Positions 13,601 through 26,655 of a stretch of DNA of 64,000 nucleotides are shown piece by piece. The stretch is from NCBI GenBank assembly GCA_948099385.1, contig CANUEZ040000113.1, forward strand, positions 8,382,501-8,446,500, in the 5' to 3' direction. The position numbers and the translations under genes are program-made. Numbering within the stretch: position 1 is the stretch's first letter; every line of letters begins with the position of its first letter. The notes below the pieces were generated by a model. The model was not told the origin of the DNA, made no database searches, and saw only the letters and a program-made list of their open reading frames with translations. This DNA comes from Fasciola hepatica. Its lineage: Eukaryota > Platyhelminthes > Trematoda > Plagiorchiida > Fasciolidae.

Positions 13601-14660
13601 GAGCAGTTCAGTGAAGGTGTACTGAACGATCAATAATTTCGATGTTCTGCATGATGCTGGTTCGTTTGAAAAAGATAAAAATGTCGGTTTGGAAGCTTTA
13701 TGTCTTCATTTTTACCCGGTTTTTCGTCGGTCTGCGAAGTGAGAGCAAATCGTTTGGTCCATTCTGCTTTTACAAAAAAGGTTCTATTCCCCCTTACTTG
13801 GTAAACAGCCCGGGTCTTACAGAGTAAACTAAGTGCTTCGCCTAGTTTGACTTTCTTTTCCGGCCGTAAAATGAAAAACGTTAATTAGGTTTTGAAAATG
13901 TCGTGTAGAAAATCTACGGAAAGCAGTCACTTATTGCTTTTATTATAGTGGACGCCATTCAATTTGGGTAGTTCACCCACAGGCTGCATTCATAAAGTAC
14001 CCAATACGCTCAGTTTATGAGCAAATTATTACATTTCATATTTATTTATTGGTAAATTCGGAGTACGTTTATTGAGCAAGCGTGCAGCTTTGAACACGAA
14101 AGCATAAATATGGCGGGAAAATAAATCGAAGGATCCAAAGTGCTCTACGCTGTATACAATCGCTTTCATACAACGGCCTTGATTTTTTTCCGCCTTCGAT
14201 TCAGTGATATCAGCTTTGCCGAATTGAGCAAAATGTAATTCTATTTTGTCTTCCCATTCCAACCTGTGAACAACTTGATAAACAAAAAATGACAAAGATG
14301 ACATATCTCATAATGCCGTAGGTCTAAAGTGGTCATTTTACAAGAGAATCAGTGAATTGCAATCAATCTCACAACCATAATGAGGTGATTCCCTTCTCTT
14401 ATTCCTCTACGTGATTAACTCTTCCACTGTTCTGTTCGGTTTTCAAGGATATTAAACATCCCGCGTCTGACTTGGTGGCCATTTTTGTGCGGATTCTTTG
14501 CCAGGGCTCCCTCCATATAAAGACCTGTTTACTGGGCCGTGAAACGTTTCCTAGGTTACTTAAAATACAGTCCTATTTGGAGCAACTGCTGTTCCACCGA
14601 TATTAGTGCTCTGATTTAAAGGTGTTTAACAACGTTTCTTGGATCGACTACTTGAAAGAA
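10700..14660. other. Non-coding stretch with minor candidate frames
   Basis: Nothing convincing was found. The best candidate is a plus frame at 12397-12528 (44 codons, ending TGA), which overlaps the 66-codon frame 12443-12640 in another phase. A 19-nt AG...GT interval at about 12,373-12,391 could be a micro-exon but is easily matched by chance. No repeat family was recognised. Confidence 0.4.
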
Positions 14661-14672
14661 TCTTGACTTTGG

Positions 14673-15427
14673 TTGCATATTTCTCTTCGGTGCTTTTTGT
14701 CTCATCAGTTTGTTAGATTTCCATATCTTCATAACTTCCAGACACTGGCAGAGTGCATTCATCGGAAAACAACAAGCTCAGATAGATACCTGTATTTTGA
14801 ATTGACCTATCCACAGCGTACCAAGCTTGTGCTCATTTCGCCTTTGGTCAACCGAGTTGACGAACTCTGCATTGAGAAAGCCACTTGCAAGCCGGAAGTG
14901 CGACAACTACAGACAGTTTAGCAGTGCAACAACTATCCCCATTTAGGCCGGGTACCTCAGAAGCGATTAAGTGAAGTATCCATGGAGTCCGTGTGTTCTT
15001 TCGGATAAACAACACTTTGAGAACCCAACTCAGGAAGGCCAAGGATCCTCTGTGGATGCAAGACCAAAGCAGTTACATTTATAAGACCAACTACCACTGC
15101 CGATTACATTGGTCAAACAAGCTGGCCGTTGAAGGTGAGGCTTATGGAGAGTAGACAAATCCAAGAAGAATGACAAAATCACTCTAACTCAGCAATCTCA
15201 CTCAACGACAAAGCCGAAATCCATGCCATCGACTGCGACAACACTTGCATCCCCCAACGAGATTTCTGGGCAAGCACTGTGCGCCTATATGCCGAAGATC
15301 TGGAATCTACCATCAGCCCCACAAGTCCCAACCGAAAAGATGGGACTAAAATTCCAGGCATAAGGACTGCTCTAACGTCGCGGGTGAAAACACCCCACAG
15401 GTCACAACACCTCGTTGACTTCAAGTG
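14673..15427 (+). mobile_element. Penelope-like element remnant, RT end plus GIY-YIG
   Basis: Broken plus-strand fragments line up, in order, with the downstream half of a PLE polyprotein. At about 14740-14920 the frame has IHRKTTSSDRYLYF, matching the VYRKPTxTDxYLxxxS block after the RT palm, then LVNRVDELC, the connector. At 15010-15065 comes NTLRTQLRKAKDP. At 15100-15150 comes DYIGQTSWPLKVRL, the GIY-YIG nuclease core with its conserved Arg. At 15215-15350 comes HAIDCDNTC and SPNRKDG, matching the C-terminal HxxDxxNxxI and NRxDG blocks. Two or more stops and frameshifts separate these pieces, so it is dead. Similar non-coding sequence may continue to about 15,600. This lineage keeps the HAIDxDNT block that the other two remnants lack. 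Confidence 0.85.
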
Positions 15428-15619
15428 ATTTCACCGTCACTGGAAGAACAGAGATTCATCTCCGACGCGTTCAAGCAGGATCTTAAGCCAGTTACCTCCA
15501 CGTAAGTTTAGTCTCCATGTACGACGAATTCAATGTCGCACTGCCTGAGAAAATGCTGACTACAAATACTGTTCCAGGCAAACATAATGTGTAGTTATAC
15601 ATGGTGAATACTGCTAGGC

Positions 15620-18600
15620 ATTTTGTTTGTATGCATGACAATCCTATAAAACGATCAGTAACCTGTTTTCAGTGAGAATCTCACACGATTCAATTATTAC
15701 TCTAACACAAGATCATTCGTGCAGAGCAATTCGTCCAAAATTCTTCCGGTTGTTTTTCCAGTAGTGCACACAATGGCTTTAAGATACTCCTATTTTCTGC
15801 GATTTACCCATGACGCATATACATGAGACCAAGATGTGTTTAAAATATTTCCGGTACACCCAGCGATTACTGTCGGAAAGTGCAGTTTATAGATTATTCA
15901 TTAGATAGAGTGAGTTGCGCCTATATCCGTTGTGTTTGGCCTCCAAACGCCTCAGTATTATGAGGGAGATTGACTTAGGCTCTGAAATGTCTACTGGTCC
16001 TGAATATGCATCGAAATTTTCCCAAAGGACTGCGCGTCTCAAATAATCTCTGCTAAGGAAAACATGCACATTGAATTCTCGTGGTGAATGTTCTTTCACC
16101 AAAGTGTAAGAAAGACTGCGAACTTTCGTTTTTCTCCACCAGGTTTACTAATATTCAATCTAGGGTAGATGGCTGAACTCTGATTTCAAATCAGCCATGG
16201 ACAAAGTACAGAGCACACTTCACCACGTTTTCCTGCCTCTGTGGTGAAAGGATGTGCTGGGCGACGACTACTTCTGGCCTGTACGTATATATAATGTCTT
16301 GAGCGATAATCTACGATGTGTTGGAGCAAAGTTAACGCAACCATCGTTTTGTGAAAGAAGCTTATCTAGTTCATTCGGCCAAGTCAGATGAGACACAAAC
16401 TGCTACTATCCGAGTTGTCTCAGGATAAATAAATTTCCTTCCAAGACAAGAATTAGCAAAAGCAACATTTCCAAACAAATTCGCGGGTCGAGGAAAATCG
16501 TTTGGGATTTCGTATAGGATTCAGTCAGTCATGGACCTAAAAAAGACGTGGAATACACAGAACCATCTCTGAAAAGGACAAAATTGATCTTCCACTTGCC
16601 GCATCCAACTACGTATCAACTGCTTTCAGTTGTATGGATCCACGAAATTGAATATTGGTGTTTGCTATATACAACAAGTGCTACAAGCAGCAACACATCT
16701 GCGGTACTCCCGTATGAAAGCAGTAACCTGAATGACTGAAAATCACAATTCAGATCGACTCGAATGTGTCAGAAGTCAAATCACATGGAACTCTGAGTGG
16801 AATTTCGTGGTATTTTGTAATGAAAAGATTCAACAGGGATAGCTCCCTCCGCTTAGTGTACTACTGGTATGATATACGGAAAAGCTAGCTTAGCTTCGGC
16901 CGGCTGGTCCTTGATAGGGACTTTCTGATGATTGGTACACTAAATCACAATCAGCATATCCCACAGGAAGACAAAAAGGTGACTCGCAAGTCAAGAAATT
17001 TAATGACTGCTCGCCTTTGCCATTCCGGGAGATTGGAGAGGTTCCATTCTCTAGCAGCTCACTTCGGCAAAATGAGGCTAAGGTATCAAATATCATAATC
17101 GTAAATTGACACGCTCACAATTTCGACTTGAATCCCGTGGGAGAAGTGTGGGATTTCCCGGTAAGGCTAGACCATGAAAACCGAGGGGACCTCAACGCCG
17201 TTCACGCACTTAAGTCAAGTATCTTCGTTAGACTGAAAAAAATCGAAATTAAGAAAACCCACCACCTTATTTTAGGCTCGTCTGACCAGTTGTTGCTGTT
17301 CTTAGTAAGAAATATCTACTTCCTTGACCTCTAAATTGCAGTTTTATAAATGGTTAGGGAGTGAAATAAAAGCAACTTACACGCTTGAGCATATTACTCG
17401 TGATAAAATCGATATTCCTACGCAGAATGTAGATCCACCCGCGAACAGAATAAAGCGATGGGACAAGATATGTGCACCAATTTTCACCATGACTTGTATG
17501 AACGATTGCTACACTTTTTGGAGGTGAGGGCAGGTGCAGGAAACATTCCGTTTTTTTATGTGACTGTTGGGAAAATGGTTTACTATTGTGTTCACTACCA
17601 GTTGTTTTCACTTCAGGCTGATTATCTCAAACCTTCACTGGGCATCGTGTCAAAATTGAACTGAATTAAGGTTTTCAAATAAAAAACGTATTCTAGTGGG
17701 TTCATATCAGCCAAAGATGTCTTGCAAAATGAAAGACACAGAGGAACGAATGCATGTTACGCAAGCAAATCCATACATTATACGGTAATAAAAAGAAATC
17801 GACAAATACAAATAGCTGGTTGGTTTATAGGTGTCATTGAGCGGTTGGCAGATTAGGTTGAAAACACTTTCGCTTTCTCACGGTTCACTTCATTCATAGG
17901 ACGAAATCTCGGAAAGGTAATGAAGTTAAAAGCCCGTACTCCGAGGTTTCTCACAGCTTGATCATATTAAGTCAGTTCACTTTTGATTGGTGGTTCTGCA
18001 TACACCCAAAGTCGCTTGGGCAGAGTTCGTAAGATTTGCACCATAAACGCTTGATGTTTTGTGACACTTGTGGAATTTTTACCTTTTTTATGGCATTCTC
18101 ATCTCCCCATTGTATGAATAGTTTTGTTGTTCTTCCATTCTATGTACGCATTTTTAAACGAACTGGCACATAGTTACCACGGTGTGTATGTCTCAAACTC
18201 ACACAGTCCTATACTTTCCTCATTACCACATCCCCGTACACGTGGCAGCCGTATTATATTTATTGGGATACAGGTCAGTCAACAGTGAAGTGCCTGGTCA
18301 TACCCCACGACCAGCCTTTGCGGGTCGGCCGATGGTATGAGCAGTCAGTTCCATATCTGTTCCCTGAACATTGCTACCAATATGTTACTTACATCCCGCT
18401 CATAGTATGACAAAGCTTTTCGATGTGCCAACATTTCTTAGCTCAATTCACTTTTTCACGTTTTCCTTTTTGAGCCGTACTACGCAAAGCCTCAATCTGA
18501 TTTCCATGAACGATTTATTAGTGTGTAAAAATGAATTGAGTAGTAGCTCTCTAGGTGATTCATCCTATATTGATCGTGAATTCTTTTTAGTTTACGTTTT

Positions 18601-20230
18601 TCCTCAACCGTATCCCCCTTATTCAGGAACCTAGACTGATCATGTTTATTCAATGAACCGAAACTATGGCTTAATACAAGTGGTTTCCACAGCGTCATGT
18701 ATCGCGTGTTCATTGCATTTTACTGTTCACAATGATGTGGACTCTAGTCATATATAAAATCCTTTGGTGCAACGCTTGCAGACATTTATGTATTCATATT
18801 CGTATGTGTGATCCAATACGAGGCGTAGATTCATTGTGAATGTGATTCAAAACTATTCCATAAATCAGAAGTTCGTACTCTATTGCTGGTATCTAACTGC
18901 AGATGAATGGTTCCTGAAAGAATCAGCCATATTTGTGGTTGATTCGTCTACATATTTAAAAAGCAAACATCGTCGTTTACTTAAAAAAAATCAATTTTAA
19001 ACCGGTGTGCCCATTATAACTTCCTTTTTCAAAATAAGACACAAGTCCTAAATCATAAATACGCCTATGTTGTTGTGCAAACGCGACTCATCATATCAAA
19101 CAAATATCAATCAAAATTTTACCCCAAAACTTGGTTTGACTTGCACCTGTCAGTTACCTGTCACTTTACACGTGTAGGTGCACACTTATTCAATTAAGTA
19201 TGAAAGAGGAGAGAAAATAGGCATTATCACAGCTTCATTTAAACCATAAACGTGAAGGATAGTTTAGTAAATGAAAAGTATACCCTCAACTGGGGTTATT
19301 TATTGTGGGCTTTATTTCATTCTTTGCCTGCGAGACTATGATAGTCGAGCGAAGCGAAAACTAGACTAGGCGTTCTACATTTTGGACAAAGACTTCAGTG
19401 TGAATCACAATGTAATTCAGGAAAATTTGTTGACTGTTCAGCAGTTAAGCCAACTGTGCAGAACAAACCTTGTTTATTTTTTGATCAACATATTTTCCTG
19501 TCCACACACGTATTGTTTTTCTTCGAGTAACCAAAAGGGGTTGTCTATCAACTGATGCGTTAACTAATTCAACTCATCTTATCGAAACTGTCGAGTACTG
19601 ACTTTAAAAATATCACCTTTTGCTACACTTGTGAGAATTTTGCCATACAATGTGTCAGAGCTTTTTCGTACCTCAACCATCACATTATTTGACGAAATAG
19701 TGTGATCATTGAACTCGAAACCAGTCGATAGCAATTGATGCACACTACCAAGAGCCAGAAAGACTTTTGAAGCAATATTAAAAATGCTAGACTTTGCACT
19801 AAGCTTTTACGAGCGACAATCAAAACGAATAATGCAAGAATCATTTAAGTGGTATTCTTAAGAATTTTTCGAATACTTTCTGAATCTTCCTTTTCTTCTC
19901 ATGCTTAAGTGCTTTTTTATTTGCCTGTTTTACTATGAAAAAAATATTCACTGTTTAGGAAGAGCTGTCGGGTTCACCCACCCATGTTCCAAATACAGTC
20001 ATTTGATCCGCAAAATTTGGCTTTACTACGAAGAAGCGCAGATGACTATCCCCACCAATCACAATAAACCGAACAGGTTGACTGATTCTTCTCACCTGGA
20101 CAAGAAGGTTCTTAAAGTCCTTGCGTAGGCTTTCGTAGTTAGCCGCCTGTAGAGGAATACGCGATCGAGTTTTGGATTACGGCTAGGGTGAAAATATCAA
20201 AATTTTGAATCATTATAATTGTTTCTTTTT
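15620..20230. other. Long stretch without a supported gene
   Basis: Intron-like DNA. Frames at 16548-16739 (+, 64 codons), 17128-17664 (several overlapping, +) and 18371-18634 (+, 88 codons) were examined. Only 16548-16739 is worth noting, because it contains the hexapeptide VWIHEI, which is also present in the candidate exon at 35.9 kb. No complete splice pair was found for it. Confidence 0.4.
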
Positions 20231-20232
20231 AG

Positions 20233-20548
20233 GTCATACACGATTCAGTTAAAATACCTCCTGGTGAAAAACTTTATTGCCTAGATATCCGTATCAAGCT
20301 TTGGTGGTATTCGAGAGCTCAAGGACGTATGCTGTACTGACTAAAAGGCTTCCGGTGAATTCTGGTTCTATAACCAGTGACTTCAATATTTTCGCCCTTT
20401 GTTCGGTGAAAGTCGTCCACATATTTTGTAGTGGTCAGGGTTATCCAATGAGCGTGAAAATAATGGGAGAGAAAATTGGAACTTCGTCAGACTATTTAAC
20501 CACCACTTGCAACTGGATGCATGTGACTGTCGAACATGTTAGAGCTCG
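20233..20548 (+). CDS. Two candidate internal exons, product unknown
   Basis: A strong acceptor (TGTTTCTTTTTAG) opens 20233-20306, and GGTTCTATAACCAG opens 20378-20548, which ends on CG|GTGAAA. The 71-bp intron joins them in phase 2, giving about 81 residues with no stop. The second exon is cysteine-containing and mixed polar (for example CSGQGYPMSVKIMGEK and TTTCNWMHVTVEHV), compatible with an extracellular domain. The donor of the first exon is a choice among several GT sites, and the one used was picked for phase. No domain family is recognised. The neighbouring exon at 21766 does not join in phase, so at least one further exon would be needed. Confidence 0.3.
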
Positions 20549-20956
20549 GTGAAACCCGTCTGAATAGCAAGTTAATATGTCTGTTCAATGAAAATAATTT
20601 ATTAGCACGTCTTAGTTTACAGTTATCAGCACACATACCATTGGTACTCTAGAAATACCTAAATGAGTGTCGTTGATACTGATTCGTTGACAACCGTTCT
20701 CATCAAATCAGCTGAGTTGTGAGACTTTGCAAAGGCAAACACACGAAAACCATGCGACTTTCACACTGCAATTTTGTAACATTGCTTCATTTACTAGTGG
20801 GAGAAACCAGTCCACATAGCTGGCAACATGAGATGGCGGGCTGGGCTGTAAAACGTGCAGTAAAGTGTACCGGAAAATCGTAGGGTCAACACCCCAAATG
20901 ATTCATTATAAACTTCATAAGGGCCATTGACTGATAATTATTTTTATTTTCCTGTC

Positions 20957-20957
<1 letters not shown>

Positions 20958-20997
<40 letters not shown>
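20958..20997. repeat. (TA)20 microsatellite
   Basis: An uninterrupted TA dinucleotide run of 40 bp between TCG and CAAACAG. Confidence 0.97.
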
Positions 20998-20999
<2 letters not shown>

Positions 21000-21765
21000 A
21001 ACAGATCTTCAAAATCCCGACACAAAACTATGACTAGCGGTTTGTTTCAGCAACAAACGTCTCATCAGCAAAGTAGTAATTGCGGTCTTATTGTTAGTTT
21101 ATCTATGATTTATCGAAATGAACGGGTTATCAGCTGAAAGTGAATCACCGTTTACAGCCGTAGTTGCTTCATAGGGAGGAAATGTTATTTTGCTCTATCG
21201 TTGGCCTGATTCCAACATGACTTTTTTAACTGTGCAATATTCTCCTTAGACTCTTGCTTGAAAATGGAACGCAGATAGCAAAACGCGGAAATATTCTTTT
21301 ATATCTGGAGTCAATAAATTCACAGAACAAAACTTGTTCACATAGATAAATGTTAAACTTGAACTTTTGTTAGTTATAGCACGCAGCTAAGAGGACAAAT
21401 AAAATGAGCTCCATCTGAGGACAATTTCACCTGACTATTCAAATTCACGGCACAGCAAAGCTTTCTAGGGATTTATTGCGTTTTACTCATTTTTTGATAT
21501 TTCAAAGTCTAAAACCGGCCTATAATGCCACCCAAACAACGTAAACCAAAGCTACTTCGGAGATGCTCCCCATAGCCTCATGCCGCGAACTCTTGGGGTA
21601 TGCAAATGACCTTGAATTTATGTGAGCTTAGTGTCATATGAAACAATCGCATGTTGGATTATACCACTCCAGGCTTGTAAAAACCAGCTAGCTTGCGAAG
21701 AATCCTAATCGGATGAGATCGGAACAACTTCAGGTAATACAAGTAGTGCCCTTCAGTATTCACAG

Positions 21766-21937
21766 GAAGATGGATGGACGGAAAGTATGATGAAAGGTCC
21801 GTCGGGTATGATCTATCTATGCCCTTCTCCGTCCACACTGATCACCCATCAGATATGGGTAGGTGGTTCACTGTCGTGGAGTTTCACACAGAGCATTTTA
21901 CTCCCCACACTGATCATTATTCCATGGCTGTTTGCAC
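21766..21937 (+). CDS. Candidate internal exon, product unknown
   Basis: Acceptor CAGTATTCACAG and donor AC|GTAAAA enclose 172 nt with an open frame of 56 codons (phase 1 in, phase 2 out). The residues look like a folded domain, for example DLSMPFSVHTDHPSDMGRWF followed by histidine-rich text. It overlaps a longer 145-codon plus frame (21787-22224) in another phase, and the two cannot both be right. I prefer the shorter, splice-bounded reading because the longer one starts as low-complexity Pro/Ser/Leu text. No family is recognised. Confidence 0.3.
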
Positions 21938-22229
21938 GTAAAACCAGGCCGGCAAATCGAAAAATACGGAGAATATTCGTACTAACTCTGAGCATTTTAT
22001 ATAGGAAAAATTGTAAACTCGAGCAGATTGTTGCTGTTAACATAATGTTTCATGATATATGTCTGAGTGGTTCTATGCTAAAATGTGAAGCAAATATGTG
22101 CATTGCTGCGTATTTTTCTGTAGGTTGCAGTCTACTTGACCCACGGCATTTGATGAATAAGGTCATGGCAGATGCAGACTTTTCAACAGCAGTTTGTTTT
22201 CAAGAAAGGAAATTTTCAAGATGAGTGGG

Positions 22230-25200
22230 AATGAACGGCTTTTAAAGGTCTGACAATTTTATTATTTTTATTTTCCCAACTGTAGGGTGAGTGCATTTTG
22301 GGAAGTTTAGAACAAATCACAAACTACCGGTCACTCGGGTATGTTAAACATGTAGGCAAACCTAAAGAATATACCCCAGCAGCATCAGTTAACAGGCAGA
22401 ATGAGGCAACATTGGACCAATATAATGACATTGTCGATACTACTATCAGCCGACAGTGTTCCAATTGATCTCCTTTGGGACTTCAAGGAGCCTAATTATT
22501 CGTACGATCGGTAGACAGCTGCTTTGTTAATTAAGTAGGAAGGATTCTAAGATACACGCTCCGGAAATTGTTCTGCTTTTCTATCAGGTTTCTCAGTAGT
22601 GTTCAGATATCCCAGACTTTCAACTACGCATCCGAAGAAAACCGAGTACACTTCTGTGGTAAAAAGTGATACACTGGACGGTAGTCCAAATAATGTCCAC
22701 GAAGTTCATTTAAAGCACGTAAACCGAGTAAACGAAATTGGCCAAAAATTATCGAGTTTGCACTATTGAACATTGCTTTTTTCAAATAGTCACTTATTTT
22801 CTCTCACATATCAGTGCTGATTTCTGATGGACCAAATAAACTGAGACACATTTAACACAGTTTGCGGGCAAATTCACCGGTACAATTCTCATCCCTTGTA
22901 TTAAAACCCATTTAATCATACTAGAAGTGTGCCAGGTGAATATCATTATAAATCGTTCGGTAACCGTGCTATGGAGTTCTAATGTTACCGTATGTTCACG
23001 TAATAAATTACGTGAGCATAATTTCACTATGTGAGATGATGTTACCCTAAGAAAGTCAATGAACCAGTCAGTTTCATCATCCTTAATGCCTCTGATTTCA
23101 AATTCTGTCGAGAAGAATAAATTTACAGAGAGGTCTTGTGTAGACTGTCATTTACTGAACGCATGAACTACCCCACAGACCAAAAGTATTCATTCTGTTC
23201 ATGGTAGCAGCAGTTCTCCAAAACCATTGCAATCAAAATAGGACTGGTCGATCTTCCCTCTATAGATCTGGTGGACAAACAGCAATTTTGAATACATCGT
23301 CGGTAACACTGCTTTTGCAGGTAGGTAGCTAACGGAATTCAGTGAAATCTTTCTGAACATGAATTTCGGAAATAGACCCTAATGTGATCGTTCGGCCCTA
23401 AACTCAAGAAAAGCTACCGCCCTAATTACGGGTGAATGGGCCTTCAGCAGACTTATTTCTCACCGAAGCAAAACCAAACTAATGCACACGATAAACTCAT
23501 TCATTGTGTTCACTTTCCAAAAATCCTTCCATTTGAGTAATGAAATATCGGGCGCTCTTGTTCGAAGGGACTAGTTTCCATTACTTGATGTTAGAAATTC
23601 ATGATCGACGTCATCATTTATTGTAAGAGCGAAATTGATCAAAAGACTGGTAAACATAAAGACCATCATTTTCACATCAAAATAAACCGTAATAACTGAG
23701 TCTAGTAGAAACATCAGTCTACTCAACTACAAAATGATATTATTCATTGACATTCTTTGGTTTATTGCTGGAAAAATAAGACTCCTTTATCTAACCAACT
23801 TGCGTGCACTGAGATCACATGGCTATTTCTGGATTAGGTTTTTCGTTGAATGAAGAAACACCTACGCTAGTCAGAATAACAAACGATGGACATGGCAAAG
23901 TAGGACTAACTTCAAACTGGTAGAATCTTTCAAAAATATTGTAATCAGATGAGGGAGAAAAAAATTGAGTGGAAGAGGGATGCTGACCGGGGAGCCGTTG
24001 CAATATGAGTAAGATTTCAATACTAGAGACCGTGCAGAATGTAAACGCCACTGGTTGAAAACAGAATAGCTGCACTGTGAAAGCAACATTTTACAGGTGA
24101 TTGTGTAAAGTTGGAAAGTTCTGTGCACGTGCAATGTTCAATGAAGACTAGCCAGACCACGTTTTATGTGAGGATAACAAGCTCATCCATATGCATGAAT
24201 GGATTTGACAGTTTCCCAGCGTTTATTTCACTGATATGCTGTATTTAGTATAGTGTCAGGTACAAGGGTCTTTTAGATCATTGTGTAACGCATTTACCAT
24301 CACTAAACCCCGTGGAGGATTTTGTTGTACTTTGTTTTTATGGAGTTTCGATGAATTTCCAAAAGATTCCTTCGGTAAACAAAATTGATAGAAATGTAAA
24401 ACTTTGTTTATACGCTGGCACAGAAGCACATGATCGCTCTGTAACATGATATAATTTGAGAAAATTTTCAAAAGTTACCTAAACATGGACTAATCAGGAA
24501 GTATCAATCAACAATCATTGCTACTTCTCCGGATCTGCCAAAACAAACAGCTTTGTTTGAAACAAAGCGGTTGAACGGCTACTTTTGGTTGAACATTCTA
24601 TAACCATTTTCAAAGGAGGTATGAAAATGAACGAGTTTGCTTTCATTCTAGAATAATACAGAGAACATGCTTAGGCTTGTCGACGAGCGTTGAATAGTAT
24701 TCTTAGTGCATACCTATAAGAGATAATGTTTGTCGTGTATTCCACAATACCATTTCTTTTCACGTGATTACGAATACCGTGTCCGTTATGAGAATTGATA
24801 TGATAATAAAGAATTCACCTCAAAACAATTCACTAATCATATTATCTTTTAGAAGAGTTCAATATTAAATCAGTCTTATTATCATGTAAACCAAACATGC
24901 TTTCTTCTTTTTGTTTAAAGAAGGAAATAAAGGAGTACAGGTGAGACTTTTACGTGTTAGCAGTACTTAAAAGCTGCGACTATATTCTAAGGTAGATATC
25001 ATCGAAGTCCCATACGGGCAACTCAAACTCACGATTTTAGAAATGTCTAAGCCGCAAAATGAACAAAATACTTCTTATTCAAAAATAACTATATCGGTTT
25101 TTAGTATCGCTTGGTGAAGAAAAGATACGTATAATGGGCCGCAGCTTATAAGGTAAGACAAAAATGTGTTCGAATACCTTTTCACAATTACTGAAATGCA

Positions 25201-25280
25201 AACATGTAAAACCACATTAAAAAAGGCAGTTATCATGAAAAATGATACTGAACGTTTGCCTTTCTCGAGGGCCCTTTACA
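22230..25280. other. Non-coding stretch, nothing recognised
   Basis: AT-rich sequence with only short frames. The minus-strand frames at 23815-24134 overlap each other and lack splice support. There are no repeat signatures apart from A/T runs. Confidence 0.5.
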
Positions 25281-25325
25281 ATGCGTCGTTTAAGCGTTGT
25301 TTTTAATATCAAGAATTTAAAAACG
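25281..25325 (+). CDS. Possible first coding exon of the 26.7 kb gene
   Basis: ATG at 25281, 15 codons with a basic, hydrophobic start (MRRLSVVFNIKNLKT), then a good donor ACG|GTAAAC in phase 0. This matches the phase-0 acceptor at 26655. If real, the intron is 1,330 bp and contains both the second (TA)n tract and the whole CTAT array. Very short exons like this are easily found by chance. Confidence 0.2.
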
Positions 25326-25510
25326 GTAAACACTCTGGAGGTTTTGAAAGAACTGTGCAAATGAAGCCCTGATATTATCGCCACCAGTGGATTATTTTCG
25401 TGACAAGCGATAACGAAAATAGTCTATCTATTTATCCGTCAACCAGTCAGTCAATCAGAGGTTTATTCATTTTATTGTTCTATCTATAATTTATCCAAAC
25501 AGACAGTCAG

Positions 25511-25513
<3 letters not shown>

Positions 25514-25558
<45 letters not shown>
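25514..25558. repeat. (TA)n microsatellite
   Basis: About 22 TA units, immediately upstream of diverged CTAT-like sequence (25560-25846) that leads into the large CTAT array. Confidence 0.97.
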
Positions 25559-25560
<2 letters not shown>

Positions 25561-25846
25561 GTGTCTATCTAACATTTTGTCTATCTCTCTGTATATCCTT
25601 GAATCTGTCAATCTATCTATAAACTATCTAACAATTTATCCATCTGTTTTTCTGTCTATATATCTATCGTCTCTCTAACGATCAATCTCTCAATGTAACT
25701 ATATATTTGTCTATTTAATTACACGTCTGTATTTCTACCCGTTTATCCGAAACCCTTTTTTGTTCAATGTATCTATCTAACTTTGTATCTATATATCTAT
25801 AAGCATACCTGTCCCAGTGTCTGTCTATCTGCTTATCTGTTTACAC

Positions 25847-26516
<670 letters not shown>

Positions 26517-26655
26517 TCGTGATCCGTGCACATATTTGTTTGTCTTTTTTATATCTGTGTATCTGTCTATCAGTCCGTATATCTATGCATCTGCTCTTTC
26601 TCTACGTCTCTTTGCTCAATTTTCATAGTCTTCAAATCCAACTCTCTCCTCATAG

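Noticed and set aside
21787..22224. 145-codon plus frame as a single exon
   Set aside because: Its first part conflicts with a splice-bounded exon in another frame that reads more like a folded protein. No start or splice context favours the long frame.
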